Positions 1-9,654 of a stretch of 64,000 bases of DNA are shown here, in pieces. Made by a program: the position numbers and the translations under genes. The notes under the pieces are model-generated. The model was not told where the DNA came from, did not search any database, and saw only the letters and a list, made by a program, of their open reading frames with translations. Numbering within the stretch: the stretch's first letter is position 1; the number at the start of each line of letters is the position of its first letter. The stretch is from Symbiodinium natans (taxonomy: Eukaryota; Sar; Dinophyceae; Suessiales; Symbiodiniaceae), in NCBI GenBank assembly GCA_905221605.1, contig CAJNDS010000601.1, positions 1 to 64,000 on the forward strand. Reading direction: 5' to 3'.

Positions 1-26
1 CCCCCCCCCCCCCCCCCCCCCCCCCC
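1..26. repeat. poly(C) tract at window start
   Basis: Uninterrupted C run, followed by G/A-rich sequence to about position 70. It is a low-complexity tract of the kind repeated across this window. Confidence 0.9.
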
Positions 27-111
27 TCCCGGGTTTTGGGGGGGTAAGGAGGGAAAGAGGGAGGTTTTCACCTCCTGAAACCCATCCAACACGCCGCCAG
101 GGTCGGCGGAC

Positions 112-209
112 CCTAAACCCTAAACCCTAAACCCTAAACCCTAAACCCTAAACCCTAAACCCTAAACCCTAAACCCTAAACCCTAAACCCTAAACCCTAA
201 ACCCTAAAC
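112..209 (-). repeat. telomere-like (CCCTAAA)n array
   Basis: About 14 perfect heptamers lie immediately 5' of an exon-like segment. A TTTAGGG array follows that segment at 322-358, so the coding-like stretch is bracketed by oppositely oriented arrays. Confidence 0.95.
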
Positions 210-210
210 C

Positions 211-323
211 TCCAAGCGCAAAGCCCCAAAACATGCACGCCCCAAGTCGAAGCCCAGGAAGCAGGAGAAGGAGGATGTCCAGCGCGCGGCAAAGGCCGCG
301 ATGGCCGCGGCCCAGGTCGCAGG
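211..323 (+). CDS. exon-like segment, Lys/Ala-rich
   Basis: The frame starting at 211 is open to the repeat and reads with a charged, alanine-rich end (KEDVQRAAKAAMAAAQVA). The segment ends GCAGG with a candidate donor GTTTAGG at 324. The left boundary is uncertain. Product unknown. Confidence 0.45.
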
Positions 324-381
324 GTTTAGGGTTTAGGGTTTAGGGTTTAGGGTTTATAGGGTTTAGGGTTGTGTTGTGGAT

Positions 382-574
382 CTTGGGATGTTCACCCACA
401 TACTAACAGTCCTTAATCGGGGTTCGAATAGGGGGTACTACAATCCCTTGGTTCTTAGTAGGGCATGAGGGAATGAGGGCCTATATATACCCTTCAAGGG
501 ATTATGTAAGGCCCTTCCCTACCAGCCAGATAATCCCTGTTAAGGACAGTTAGTATAAGGGGGAACATCCCAAA
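382..574. mobile_element. palindromic element family A, with nested family H element
   Basis: The terminal inverted repeats are TTGGGATGTTC...GAACATCCCAA, and inside them sit the ACTAACAGTCC arm and its complement. The centre (about 430-530) is a second palindrome (AGTAGGGCATGAGGGAATG...) matching the elements at 26928 and 34055. One element has evidently inserted into the other. Confidence 0.85.
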
Positions 575-829
575 ATGGATCTTCAGACTGCGAAAAACTA
601 GTTTTTCTTCGAACATCCCCCACCCTGCAGGTGAGGAATTTGCGGGCTCACTCTGGGTTTGGGGTTTAGGGTTTTGGGTTTACAATGCTCTGTGGTTGGG
701 CACTCTGGGATTCCCTGACAACACTCTGGGGTGGTGATACGAGTGATGGGCGAGGAGCAGACCGGACGAGGAGAAGAGTGAAGTTTAAAAGCCTGGCCAC
801 TCCCATAAACCCTAAACCCTACCCCAAAC

Positions 830-962
830 CCTAGACACCCGAAACCCCAAACCCCAAACCCTAAACCCTAAACCCCTAAACCCCTAAACCCCTAAACCCT
901 AAACCCTAAACCCTAAACCCTAAGCCCTAAGCCCTAAGCCCTAAGCCCTAAACCCTAAACCC
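830..962 (-). repeat. degenerate CCCTAAA/CCCTAAG array
   Basis: Mixed CCCTAAA, CCCCTAAA and CCCTAAG units lie 5' of the next exon-like segment. Confidence 0.9.
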
Positions 963-1007
963 AGACCCGAAGCCCCTTAAAGCCCCCTTTTCTAAAAAAA
1001 AAACAAG

Positions 1008-1096
1008 CATGCCAGGAGGAGGCCATGGCTGGGCCCAGCGCAGCGGTGCCGTCGAACAACTCCTTCGTCTCCTTTGACGACATGGGCGGCCCGGAG
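1008..1096 (+). CDS. exon-like segment
   Basis: It follows a long A run ending CAAG and is open as CQEEAMAGPSAAVPSNNSFV followed by SFDDMGGPE, with high G/C at third positions. A donor GTTTTA follows at 1097, then TTTAGGG repeats. Product not recognised. Confidence 0.65.
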
Positions 1097-1109
1097 GTTT
1101 TACAGTTTT

Positions 1110-1670
1110 TCGGGGTTCAGGGTTTGGGGTTTAGGGTTTAGGGTTTAGGGTCTAGGGTTTAGGGTTTAGGGTTTAGGGTTTCCGGAGGATTGGAGATTTT
1201 CGGGGTTCAGGGTTTGGGGTGCAGGGTTTAGGGGTGTAGGGTTTGGGGTTTAGGGTTTAGGGTTTAGGGTTAGGGGTTTAGGGTTTAGGGCTAGTTTTTT
1301 TTAGGGGTTTAGGGGTTTAGGCGGGTTTAGGGGTTTGGGGGCATGGCTCTCAGAAGACCGGGCTCAAAAGGGGGTCCAGGGTTCAGAGGTTTAGGGGTTT
1401 AGGGTTTGGGGTTAAGGGTTAGGGTTGAGGGTTTTGACGGTTTGAGAAGGGTTTCAGGTTTTTGGGGTTTCCCGCGTTTAGGGTTTGAGGGTTTCGAGGG
1501 TTTTGAGTGTTTAAGGTTAGGTGTAGCGGTTTAAGGGTTTAAGGCTCAAAGGGTCTAAGGTTTTCAGGGTTTAAGGGTTCAATGGTTTAAGGGTTTAGGG
1601 GTTTCTGGGTGTAGGCGTTGAAAGGTTTACGGGCTTAAGGGTTGAAGGGTTGAAGGGTTGAAGGGTGTAG
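1110..1670 (+). repeat. degenerate TTTAGGG-derived field
   Basis: Over 500 bases are built almost entirely from decayed heptamers (GGGTTTAGG, GGGTTTGG, GGGTTGAAG). I see no convincing gene. The small frame at 1658-1861 is repeat-derived. Confidence 0.85.
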
Positions 1671-1726
1671 GATGTCAGGGTTTTGGAGTTAGGGTTCGGA
1701 GGGGTTTGGGGGGGGGGGGGGTTGCG

Positions 1727-1816
1727 CTTGCAGGTTCATGGGTGGTTAGGGTTATAAGCAAGGCGCTCATCCTACTTATAACTCTACTTGTAAGTACCCA
1801 CGAAGTTTCAAGCAGC
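1727..1816. mobile_element. palindromic element family B
   Basis: The left arm has the GGTTCATGGGTGGTTAGGG motif. The right arm has ACTTGTAAGTACCC and a decayed AAGTTTCAAG terminus. Confidence 0.7.
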
Positions 1817-1920
1817 TGTCTTAGGGTAGCTGCAAGGGCTCTTGGTTCAGAACCATTTTGACAGCAAACGCTTTTTGGGAACCTAGGCTCACCGCAAGCC
1901 CAAAAACTCGAAACCCTAAA

Positions 1921-2013
1921 CTTGGGACGTTCCCCCTTATACTAACAGTCCCTACTACGGACTATAAGAGGGGGTACTATATTCCCTCCTGTTGGTATAA
2001 GGGGAACATCCCA
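1921..2013. mobile_element. palindromic element family A
   Basis: Arms CTTGGGACGTTCCCCCTTAT and TATAAGGGGAACATCCCAA flank a short AT-rich centre. This copy is slightly shorter than the other family members. Confidence 0.85.
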
Positions 2014-2104
2014 ACCCTAAACCCCAAAATCCCAAAGCGGCTTCTCGAACCTGGTAGTAGTCCCAGGCCCTTTTCTCACCACATAGCTCCAAACCAAACT
2101 GCCA

Positions 2105-2161
2105 GGCGCGAGACGGCCATGGAAAAGCTTGCAAGCCTCCAGCCAAGCCAGACATCCCAGG
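2105..2161 (+). CDS. possible short exon
   Basis: CTGCCAG precedes it and a GTATAGGG donor follows. Two frames are open, one reading ETAMEKLASLQPSQTSQ. The small size makes this uncertain. Confidence 0.35.
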
Positions 2162-2567
2162 GTATAGGGTTTAGGGTCTAGGGTATAGGGTTGAGGGTTT
2201 AGGGTTTAGGGCTTAGGTCCTTTCGAGCTTTCAACCTTGCCTAGGCAAGTCCTGGAGCGCCAGCGCACCCTACGGCAGGCGTGGGGGGTACTCTCATGGT
2301 TTTTTTGGGGGTTTAGGGGAGGGGCTGTTGCGGAGCTGAGCTTGCTGTGGCAGGAGGGCTTGTGGTCACGGTTTTGGGTTGGTCCATGGGGCTAAAATTA
2401 GGGTTTAGGGTTGAGGGCTCAGCCTAAGATCCTTGATCACTGCAGTCGGAGATGCTTTGAACATGTTGAACATCAATTGACGGGGCTTATGTCCTGGCAT
2501 CCGAAATAATTATAAACCCCCCCCCCACCAAAACTCAACGCTGAAATCTCTTGCACACACACCTCCT

Positions 2568-2691
2568 TACTTGGAGGTTCATGGGTAGGTAAAAGTAGGG
2601 TTATAAGTAGGCTAACTATACCCTAAACCCAAACCCTAAACCCTAGGGCACTTGCAACCCTACTTCCAACTACCCATGAAGCTGCAAGTAC
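2568..2691. mobile_element. palindromic element family B with internal CCCTAAA
   Basis: Arms ACTTGGAGGTTCATGGGTAG and CTACCCATGAAGCTGCAAG. The centre carries two CCCTAAA units, so a telomeric repeat lies inside the element. Its right end (...CTGCAAG) is also the candidate splice acceptor of the next segment. Confidence 0.85.
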
Positions 2692-2744
2692 TCGATGGGA
2701 GGCCCATGGAGGAGCGAGCTGATGGCAGTGGCAGGGCTGCAGGG
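2690..2744 (+). CDS. possible short exon abutting an element end
   Basis: It begins just after the family B terminus CTGCAAG and ends GCAGGG before GGTTAGGG. The frames read YSMGGPWRSELMAVAGLQ or MEERADGSGRAA. Frame undecided. Confidence 0.35.
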
Positions 2745-2791
2745 GTTAGGGTTTAGGGTTTAGGGTTTAGGGTTTAGGGTTTAGGGTTTAG
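2745..2791 (+). repeat. TTTAGGG array
   Basis: Six heptamers directly 3' of the preceding exon-like segment. Confidence 0.9.
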
Positions 2792-3270
2792 GGTCAGAGG
2801 TTCTTTCATCTTTTGGATGTGGGTTTGCCGGGTTTGCGGGTTCTGGAACAGCATATGGGTACTTCTCTTCAGGATTGAGGGTTCAGGGTCCACGATTGAA
2901 GAACACTTAGTCATGCTCAGGAATCTCCATTACGATATGTTGCGAGATGATCCTCTTGTCCTCGTGTTTGAGACTGTGCCTGTTGATTGGCTTGCTAGAG
3001 CATGGGAGTCCAGTCAGCAGCACGGGAAGCCTGTGCTTGGGCAGTTTCTGCCCAAGCACCCACGGGAGTCCGGATGCCAAAAGGGTCCATAGTTTGAGGG
3101 TGACTGACCCCTTGTATAGGGGACCCAGAAAAGGGGCCCTCATTTAGAAAACTACGCCATGTATGTAAGAACGCGGTAAGGCTTGGCGCCCAAGACGCCT
3201 TCTTGCCAGCGTAGAATGTGTTCAACGAGAATCGGGGACAGGAGGTCTCAGATCTCAACCCTGAACCCTA

Positions 3271-3377
3271 AACTAAACCCTAAACCCTAAACCCTAAACC
3301 CTAAACCCTAAACCCTAAACCCTAAACCCTAAACCCTAAACCCTAAACCCTAAACCCTAAACCCTAAACCCTAAACC
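3271..3377 (-). repeat. (CCCTAAA)n array
   Basis: About 14 clean heptamers. Confidence 0.95.
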
Positions 3378-3510
3378 AACCCCAACCCCTAAACCCTAGA
3401 CCCTAAACCCTAGACCCCTTGCGTTTATGGACCACTTCTGACGGCCCCCAAACTCAGGGTTTAGGGGTTCAGAACATGAGCCCACGAAGTTACGAACAAC
3501 CCCCCCAAAG

Positions 3511-3588
3511 AGCCCAATGCCCCTTAATTAAGGAAGATTCCTTAAATCATAATAAGGTCTATACCTTAATTAAGGGGTATTGGGCTCT
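3511..3588. mobile_element. small palindromic element, GAGCCCAATGCCCC family
   Basis: Arms GAGCCCAATGCCCCTTAATT and AATTAAGGGGTATTGGGCTC are near-perfect inverted repeats around a 30-bp AT-rich centre. This is the only copy I recognised. Confidence 0.75.
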
Positions 3589-3737
3589 TAGGGCCCTTGT
3601 ATAAGCATAAGCAAAACTACGTACACAAAATACTACCCGCTCTACCTTCAACAGGCCCCTAGTTCGGGTTGCAGGGCGGCTTACTTCTTTGCGCCCCTAA
3701 GCCGAAAAACCCTAAACACTAAACCCTAAACCCGCAG

Positions 3738-3820
3738 GCGCGAGCAATTTCCAGCAGATGGGCATGGCAAATGCGATGAGAGCCAACGCAGGCGGGAACT
3801 GGGAGACCTGCGCTGGCTGG
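3738..3820 (+). CDS. exon-like segment, RanBP-type zinc-finger onset possible
   Basis: An acceptor CCCGCAG precedes it and a donor GTTTATAGG follows. The G/C3-rich frame reads NFQQMGMANAMRANAGGNW then ETCAGW. The G-N-W-x-x-C pattern resembles the start of a RanBP-type zinc finger, which is weak evidence. A second frame is also open. Confidence 0.55.
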
Positions 3821-3832
3821 GTTTATAGGGCT

Positions 3833-3958
3833 TACTTGGAGGTTCATGGGTACTTATAAGAAGGGTCATAAGTAAAAAAAAGTTCCCGGAGTAAAGTTAC
3901 AAGTATAGTTCCCCTACTTAGAACCCTACTTACAACTATCCATGAACCTACAAGTAGG
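3833..3958. mobile_element. palindromic element family B
   Basis: Arms TTACTTGGAGGTTCATGGG and CCATGAACCTACAAGTAGGG flank internal TATAAG/CTTATA-type subrepeats. Confidence 0.85.
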
Positions 3959-4275
3959 GTTTCCGATTCAATGAATTGGGGTCCGGCATTTGGTTTGGGA
4001 GTTTTGACGTTGGGGGAACTAGCTTATTATCCGTGAAATGTGTCCTATGCACACGAGCCGGAGTGTCTCGCGGCAAAACTTCGAGGAAGGAGGCCGAACC
4101 AGGCTGTTCAGGAAGTTTCGAGGTTCGGAGTTGGTAAGGGTTTTGGGCTGTGTGAGGGTTGTGAAAGCTGTTTGCAGCAGAAGCTCTGAACCGGCCAGAG
4201 GCAGCCCCAACTCTCAGAAACTCACATGCCTGCCCTAAACTGCGCAGGGCTGCTAGATTGTGGCTGGTCTCCTGT

Positions 4276-4322
4276 ACCCTAAACCCTAAACCCTAAACCC
4301 TAAACCCTAAACCCTAAACCCT
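4276..4322 (-). repeat. (CCCTAAA)n array flanked by CTCCTG repeats
   Basis: Six heptamers with CTCCTG at 4269-4274 on the left and CTCCTG at 4324-4329 on the right, a possible 6-bp target duplication. Confidence 0.85.
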
Positions 4323-4329
4323 ACTCCTG

Positions 4330-4560
4330 GTTTGAGTCATCTGGGCCCGGAGGACCCGAAAACTATTGTCGCCGACAGGATCCCGCAGAGAAGCCCTGGA
4401 CTGCCCACCCAAAGAATCCCTGGAGAGAAGCCCCCCAGACATCCCAACACCGTGTCACATGCACGGCACGTGTGTCTGGAGTGCCCAAACCGAAGTGGAT
4501 GATTTTGACAGGCTGTTGCGTCGCTCTGGCCAATCGTAATGTGTAGCTTTTTGGATTCCA
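4330..4560 (+). CDS. coding-like segment, frame undecided
   Basis: All three + frames are open for 150 nt or more. One reads VADRIPQRSPGLPTQRIPGE. Another ends TEVDDFDRLLRRSGQS then stop. G/C3 does not separate them. It may be a real exon or chance openness. Confidence 0.35.
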
Positions 4561-4587
4561 CGTTACAGCATCTCGAAGTGCGTGGAC

Positions 4588-4697
4588 TGTAGTTATAAGT
4601 ACAGTAGTGTTATATGTAGGGTAACTATACTTAAAACTAAAACCTTACTCAAGGTGCTTCCCTTCCTACACATAACTACACATGAGCCTCTAAGTAT
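4588..4697. mobile_element. diverged palindromic element family B
   Basis: The TAGTTATAAGTACAG and GTAGGGTAACTATACTT subrepeats are present, and the right arm is ACTACACATGAGCCTCTAAG. Confidence 0.65.
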
Positions 4698-4728
4698 ACC
4701 CGAAGGCTTCCAGGCCTCATTGCTCGAA

Positions 4729-4810
4729 GGTTCATGGGTAGTTGTCAGTCGGGCATAAGTACTCTAAGTAAGGTCATACCCCCCCATCGAATTACCCATG
4801 GACCTCCAAG
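4729..4810. mobile_element. short palindromic element family B
   Basis: Left arm GAAGGTTCATGGGTAGTTG. Right arm TTACCCATGGACCTCCAAG. Shorter than other copies. Confidence 0.7.
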
Positions 4811-4828
4811 GAAAAACCTTTTTTGCAG

Positions 4829-4908
4829 GCCCGTGTGGCAACTTCTTCGCTGGCCCGGGCGATGCAAGCGCCTCCATGGGCAGCGGCTGTTTCGTGCCTT
4901 GGGGGCAT
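4829..4908 (+). CDS. exon-like segment, Gly/Cys-containing
   Basis: A TTTTTTGCAG acceptor precedes it and a GTAAAT donor follows. The G/C3-rich frame has 26 codons: PCGNFFAGPGDASASMGSGC then FVPWGH. Product unknown. Confidence 0.7.
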
Positions 4909-5034
4909 GTAAATCGTGTTCTGATGTCGTATATATAGTACAAGTCTACTTCAACGCAACATAAAAACGAAATTAACATTATAGTGTCGTGCGAGTATGG
5001 TATTCTAATGCAACACATCTAATGTAACATAACC

Positions 5035-5215
5035 GCATGCGTGATGATGTAATCATATAGTCATATAGTAAGATAGTACCACAGTGATATAGAAATATAG
5101 TCATAGAGTCATATAGTCATATAGTAACATAGTCATATAGAAATATAATAGTATGGGTAATTTAGGAATATAGTACTAGAGTAGCATAGTAATATCGTAC
5201 TATAGTAATAGAAAT
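5035..5215. repeat. AT-rich ATAGTCATAT-type quasi-repeat
   Basis: Degenerate roughly 10-bp units (ATAGTCATAT, ATAGAAATAT, ATAGTAACAT) run for about 170 bp. Confidence 0.85.
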
Positions 5216-5836
5216 GGGGCTAAAACCCCCACAGCCTTAATCCCCCTAAACTGACGGTTTAGGCTTTAGGGTTTAGGGTTCTGGCAGCATTCAAAGGAGT
5301 CCAGATGCAAAAAAACGGGGTTGAGGCAAACGGGGTCTGGCGTTCAGGGCTCAAAGAGGTTGTGTTTCATGCATGGCTTTGGCATGCGTTGGAGAGTGTC
5401 AGTCGTTCTGCTCTGTCCTTGTATTTTGCCCGCTGGGAGGGAGGTGAATATGGGAGCTTAAAGAACTATCGGTCCAATACGATCACCATACAGTCCCTAC
5501 AAATTCCATAATTCTGAAAACCTCGGCAAAGAGCAGGTTCAATGAAACGTGCCTATATTATGACATAAACGACTGCGAGGTGATACACCCCAGGAAACAT
5601 GAGCGTTTGAGGTTTTGGGGTCTAAATAGGTTTTGGGTCGAAAATCTTGCTTATCTGGCAGTTTAATTCCACAACGCCTCAACACAGTGAAGATCCAAGC
5701 TTGGCTTCAGAAACACAAGCCCTCCCCCAAAACCCATACCCTAAAACCCGAAATCTGGATCCTCCAGTAGCTGCTGGAAGACGAGCCTGAACCCTAAACC
5801 CTAAACCCTAAAAACCCTGAACCCTAAACCCTACAG

Positions 5837-5890
5837 CCATGACGCGCACTGCACTGCGGTTGCATCAAGGCCACCACATGGCATGGCGAA
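5837..5890 (+). CDS. possible exon
   Basis: It follows CCCTACAG and precedes GTATTG. One frame reads MTRTALRLHQGHHMAWRS from an ATG two bases in. Weak. Confidence 0.35.
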
Positions 5891-6223
5891 GTATTGCTGT
5901 GCTTTGAAGGTGGCCGTTATCTAGATATCTCTGCGTACTAGCACACGTCCCATTTGCCTTGCGATCCGCTTTGCTACTGTACGCTCTACGACTGTTTCCA
6001 GCATGCCTTTCGACTACGCGCTGGACCATGATACTGCTGCAGTCTTACCTTTTGCCCTCCTCATTGCACTGTTGTTACAATGTATCTGGGCTGATCTAAA
6101 AGGTCATTCTGGGGAATCATTTAGGGCTCCTATGGCTCTACAAGAGGAAGAAGGTCCCTAAACCCCTGAACCCGCCCCCCCCCCCCCCCCCCCAACTCAC
6201 TCCCAGGACCCCCTAAACCCAAA

Positions 6224-6325
6224 ACCCTAAACCAAACCCTAAACCCTAAACCCTAAACCCTAAACCCTAAACCCTAAACCCTAAACCCTAAACCCTAAAC
6301 CCTAAACCCTAAACCCTAAACCCTC
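6224..6325 (-). repeat. (CCCTAAA)n array
   Basis: About 14 heptamers, followed by a C-rich pyrimidine tract that ends in a splice-acceptor-like CTCCCAG. Confidence 0.95.
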
Positions 6326-6367
6326 CCCACCCACCCACCCCCACCACCCCCCCAACTTCACTCCCAG

Positions 6368-6430
6368 GGTGGCGCTGGATCCGACAGCTCCGACGCCACG
6401 CCGCTGAATCCGATGATGGCTTCCTGGCAG
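6368..6430 (+). CDS. clear 63-nt exon, GTTTAGGG donor
   Basis: A C-rich tract plus ACTTCACTCCCAG precedes it and CAG|GTTTAGGG follows. It has exactly 21 codons in phase 0: GGAGSDSSDATPLNPMMASW then Q. It is a clean example of an exon with telomeric repeats on both sides in opposite orientation. Confidence 0.75.
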
Positions 6431-6514
6431 GTTTAGGGTTTAGGGTTTAGGGTTTAGGGTTTAGGGTTTACGGTTTAATTTAGGGTCTAGGGATTAGGGT
6501 TTAGGGCTTCGGGT
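6431..6514 (+). repeat. TTTAGGG array
   Basis: Six perfect heptamers then decayed units. The first G of the array is the candidate splice donor of the preceding exon. Confidence 0.9.
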
Positions 6515-6708
6515 TTAGAAGTGCTTTCTCCCAGAGGGGTGTTCTAGGTTGCAAAAAGGCTGCTGCTTGATCAAACCCTCATCGGGTGGGGCTTCATGGC
6601 GGCCATGAGGGAGTGGCGTGCATCCTGCGATGGTTCAGTCATTTAGGGTTTAGGGCTATGGTTGACGGTTTAGGGTTTAGGGTCTGCCACTGATTTGTTG
6701 TGTCCGAG

Positions 6709-6772
6709 GCTATGGCCCAGATGATGCTGGAGACACAGAAGAAGCTGAAAGAAGCCCAGGACCAGTTCCGAT
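6709..6772 (+). CDS. exon-like segment, coiled-coil
   Basis: Phase 0 after CCGAG: AMAQMMLETQKKLKEAQDQF then R, an amphipathic Lys/Glu/Gln helix typical of coiled coils, with high G/C3. No GT follows directly; a GC donor at 6773 is possible. Confidence 0.65.
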
Positions 6773-7120
6773 GCCCCCCCCCCCAAGCACCTTTCTTTAA
6801 ATCTAGGCAGGAAATATGGTTTCATGTACTTCTACCAGTACACGCACGGACAGCAACCCTTCCTTGATCTTGCTTGCCCCCTCGTCAGCACACAAAGTGG
6901 GCGCAAGAACGCAACTCTCACTTTGGTATTCTGCCGTAGAGCAACCCGCAACCCTCAGCTTAAACCCGTACTGAACTGTCCTAAACCTGCAGGGTCCTCT
7001 TGCTTATGATTTATCATGTACTGGCAGGTTCAGGGGACTACCCATGAACCTTAAAGTATCCCGAAACACTAAGCCATAAACCCTAAACCCTAAACCCTAG
7101 TATACGTGCGCTTTCATCAG

Positions 7121-7201
7121 GGGGGACAAAGGGATGGCTTGCTGCCTCATCGGGCCCATTTGTGCCCAGCTTCCCAGTGCACGGGTTCTTCAGGGAGGAG
7201 G
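7121..7201 (+). CDS. exon-like segment, Cys-rich
   Basis: Acceptor CTTTCATCAG and donor GTTTAGGG. It reads GDKGMACCLIGPICAQLPSA then RVLQGG. A CCCTAAA array lies upstream and TTTAGGG downstream. Confidence 0.55.
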
Positions 7202-7439
7202 GTTTAGGGTTACCTAGGCCCCTGCTCCACACCCTGGAGTTTGCGGGACGAGCCTTTAAGGCCTGAAGCCACGCTAGACTTCGCCGGACCCTCCATCCGC
7301 TCCGGTGGAAACCCTCTGAGGGTAGTTTCATGGGCCCTTAAGAGGGTCCCTTGCCTCCTTCACAGGGTTCGCTTTTTTAAATAAGGTATATAAGGGGTAC
7401 CCTTTTCAGGGCCCGTACTAAGGGACCATGTAACTACCT

Positions 7440-7660
7440 TAAGAAACCCTCAAAAGCCTCCATCGTCGATGTCAGGACAAGATGAACAAGGTGTCCGAAG
7501 TCACTGGCACCGGCCGCTCGGCATCAACGCGACCCCATGGGGCATCTTGCCGGCCACGCCTTCCCAAGGGTTTCGAGGGCAGGGTTGGTCCCTTTCATAT
7601 GCGGGATCCCACCATGACAAGGTGCCTGTTGAGGAGACCCCAATGTGGAACAAGCTGCCC
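7440..7660 (+). CDS. coding-like stretch, two overlapping frames
   Basis: Two + frames stay open for about 190 nt up to a CCCTAAA array. One reads KMNKVSEVTGTGRSASTRPH, the other SGQDEQGVRSHWHRPLGINA. I cannot choose between them and recognise neither. Confidence 0.35.
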
Positions 7661-7689
7661 CCCTAAACCCTAAACGCTAAAACCCTAAA

Positions 7690-7844
7690 CCCTAAACGCT
7701 AACCTCCCCCCCCCTCCCCCCAATGAAGCCGCGGCTCGCAAGTTTTGGTACATCCTAATCCCCATAATGGGGGGGGGGGGGCTTCCGAAGCTAGAGGTAC
7801 CTTATTGGGGCCCTTGTTATATGGGGATCCTATTATTTGGGGAT

Positions 7845-7876
<32 letters not shown>

Positions 7877-7882
7877 GGGTTG
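7690..7882. repeat. C/G homopolymer region
   Basis: Poly-C (7703-7722), poly-G (7769-7781) and a further poly-G (7857-7879) lie close together. The frames through them are homopolymer artefacts. Confidence 0.8.
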
Positions 7883-8036
7883 CCACAGAGAGACTGTCCC
7901 CCTGGCATTCTCACCCCAGCTAATGGTCCCTTTGCAAAAATACTATAATAACACCCCACAACAGCCCTATTCTTATTATTCAGGCTCCTATCGTATTTTG
8001 GACCCCCCCAAGTGCAGCTGGTTTCCAAATGCGACG

Positions 8037-8108
8037 GTTTAGGGTTTAGGGTGTAGGGTTTAGGGTTTAGGGTTTAGGGTTTAGGGTTTAGGGTTTAGGG
8101 TTTAGGGT
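8037..8108 (+). repeat. TTTAGGG array
   Basis: About 10 heptamers, one altered (GTGTAGGG). Confidence 0.95.
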
Positions 8109-8483
8109 ATCCGAAGCCAGACATGGTCCTGGGAAGTGAGAAAGGCATTTCGCCAGGGATCCTGGTCAGGGTTATTTAGGGTTCAGCATGTGCAATGATT
8201 CGGGCTAAAAAATGCACTGGGCCTTGAAGAAGCCTAAGGCCCAGACACGAATTGAGATCCCAGCTTCAGAGTGCATCCTCGAAGGATGTAAAAAAAGGGA
8301 TGCCGCCAGTCCCATGTCTGTGCGTGTTCGGAAATATGGGATAATCAGGCCTGCTTTCTCGTTAAAAGGCCATGCGTGTTGAGGGTATATGTTGCAAGTT
8401 CAACCTCTCAACAACATGAGCCGCCGTCCTGCCTATGCCCGCCCCACACGTAGCATTCTCGCCATTTTTTGGGCACGCAGTAA

Positions 8484-8729
8484 TGCAACCTTGCCAAAGG
8501 CGGTGGCGGCGGTGGCTGCGGTGGCTGTGCTGGCTGCGGCGGCTGTACTGGAAGCGGAGGCTGCGGCGGCTGTACTGGCTGCGGCGGCTGTACTGGCTGC
8601 GGCGGCTGTACTGGCTGCGGCGGCTGCGGCGGCTGTGGCGGCTGTGGCGGCTGCGGCGGCTGCGGCTTCGGCGGACCGTTTGGGGCCCAGTGTATGTATG
8701 GAAACTGTTTGGATTCCGGGGGGAGATAA
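8484..8729 (+). CDS. Gly/Cys-rich repetitive coding-like segment
   Basis: The GGC frame reads repeated GGC and CGGCTG units with cysteine every second to fourth residue, then turns into a non-repetitive tail CGFGGPFGAQCMYGNCLDSG and stops at 8727. A donor (GTGTATG) is possible at 8690. The other frames give poly-Ala or Leu/Arg. The non-repetitive Cys/Gly tail favours this frame. It could be a cell-surface or metal-binding Gly-Cys protein, or only a trinucleotide expansion. Confidence 0.5.
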   Translation, partial: CNLAKGGGGGGCGGCAGCGGCTGSGGCGGCTGCGGCTGCGGCTGCGGCGGCGGCGGCGGCGFGGPFGAQCMYGNCLDSGGR

Positions 8730-9250
8730 CAGAAGACGTTAATCAAGGGCGCAAAAACGCCAAGGCTCCTCACCTTATCTCCGAAAACGACATTACAACA
8801 GGCGTCGGTACTTGCTATTAACGCCGTTTCTTGTTTTTGTTGCCAGACGCAACCTCTTGGAAAGAATTGCTGTGTACGGCTGTGAGTGTGAGTGACACAC
8901 AACGTGTGCAGTCAGGGCTTGGTGGACATGTGCAATCGATAGGTTGTTCTGAATTTGCTTCTTGCTAGGCCTCACCAGCTACAAATCGGCAGGGTTGAGG
9001 GCTTGGAGTTTTTTGGAGTTCAAGGCATTCATGCTAATGCAGGTACCGTCATGTGTGTGTGTGTGACTTTAGTCGCCCCAAGTCCTGCTAGAGTCACCAA
9101 GGTGCGGCGGCTGTAGCGGAGGCGCGTATTCTGGGCCCTTAAACCCTAAACCAATCTTGACTGCTACATCCTAACATCCCCAGCTGGAATGCTGTTGAAG
9201 TCTTGTTAACTGTTTAGGGTCCAGTTACGCCGACATTTTGTCTTCTTTAG

Positions 9251-9303
9251 GAGGCGGAGAGTTCATGCTCGAGCATGTGTTTGAACATATGCAGAAGGGA
9301 TGA
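9251..9303 (+). CDS. exon-like segment with stop
   Basis: Acceptor TTCTTTAG. It reads GGEFMLEHVFEHMQKG and then TGA, so it could be a terminal exon. A second frame is also open. Confidence 0.45.
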
Positions 9304-9609
9304 ATTAAATCGCAGTCATCCAGCACCCCCCAGCTACCCTTTAACCATAAACCCTAAACCCTAAACCCTAAGCCCCTTTATGAAAGGGCAGTTGGGGTTC
9401 TGGGTAGGGTTGGGCTTATGGCTCATGGAACCCTGGGTGCCAAAAGAGCTCAAAGGTAACAACCACCCCCACTCCGACATCCCCACCCAAGCTTACTTGA
9501 ATTCGGGTTTAGGGTTTAGGGTTTAGGGTGTAGGCAGATTACTCATCTGCACGGTGCTCATAACCCGAATTCCGGGAAACACGATACAAAACTCGTCGTA
9601 AGCTAGCAG

Positions 9610-9654
9610 GTGAACCTTCAAGCAGAGACGCCCGAATTCGAAGAGCTTGTGGAT
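9610..9654 (+). CDS. short exon, acidic
   Basis: Acceptor GCTAGCAG and donor GTTCCC. Exactly 15 codons in phase 0: VNLQAETPEFEELVD. Confidence 0.55.

Noticed and set aside
112-209. Window start as a true chromosome end
   Set aside because: Orientation fits a left telomere, but the array is only about 14 units, is preceded by non-telomeric sequence, and equal or longer arrays occur throughout the window.
1658-2181. Small + frames of 67 and 107 codons
   Set aside because: They are made of decayed TTTAGGG, poly-G and elements of families A and B.
8389-8902. Alanine-rich, Leu/Arg-rich and (minus) Pro/Gln-rich frames
   Set aside because: Alternative readings of the same GGCTGY repeat. Only the Gly/Cys frame continues into non-repetitive protein-like sequence.
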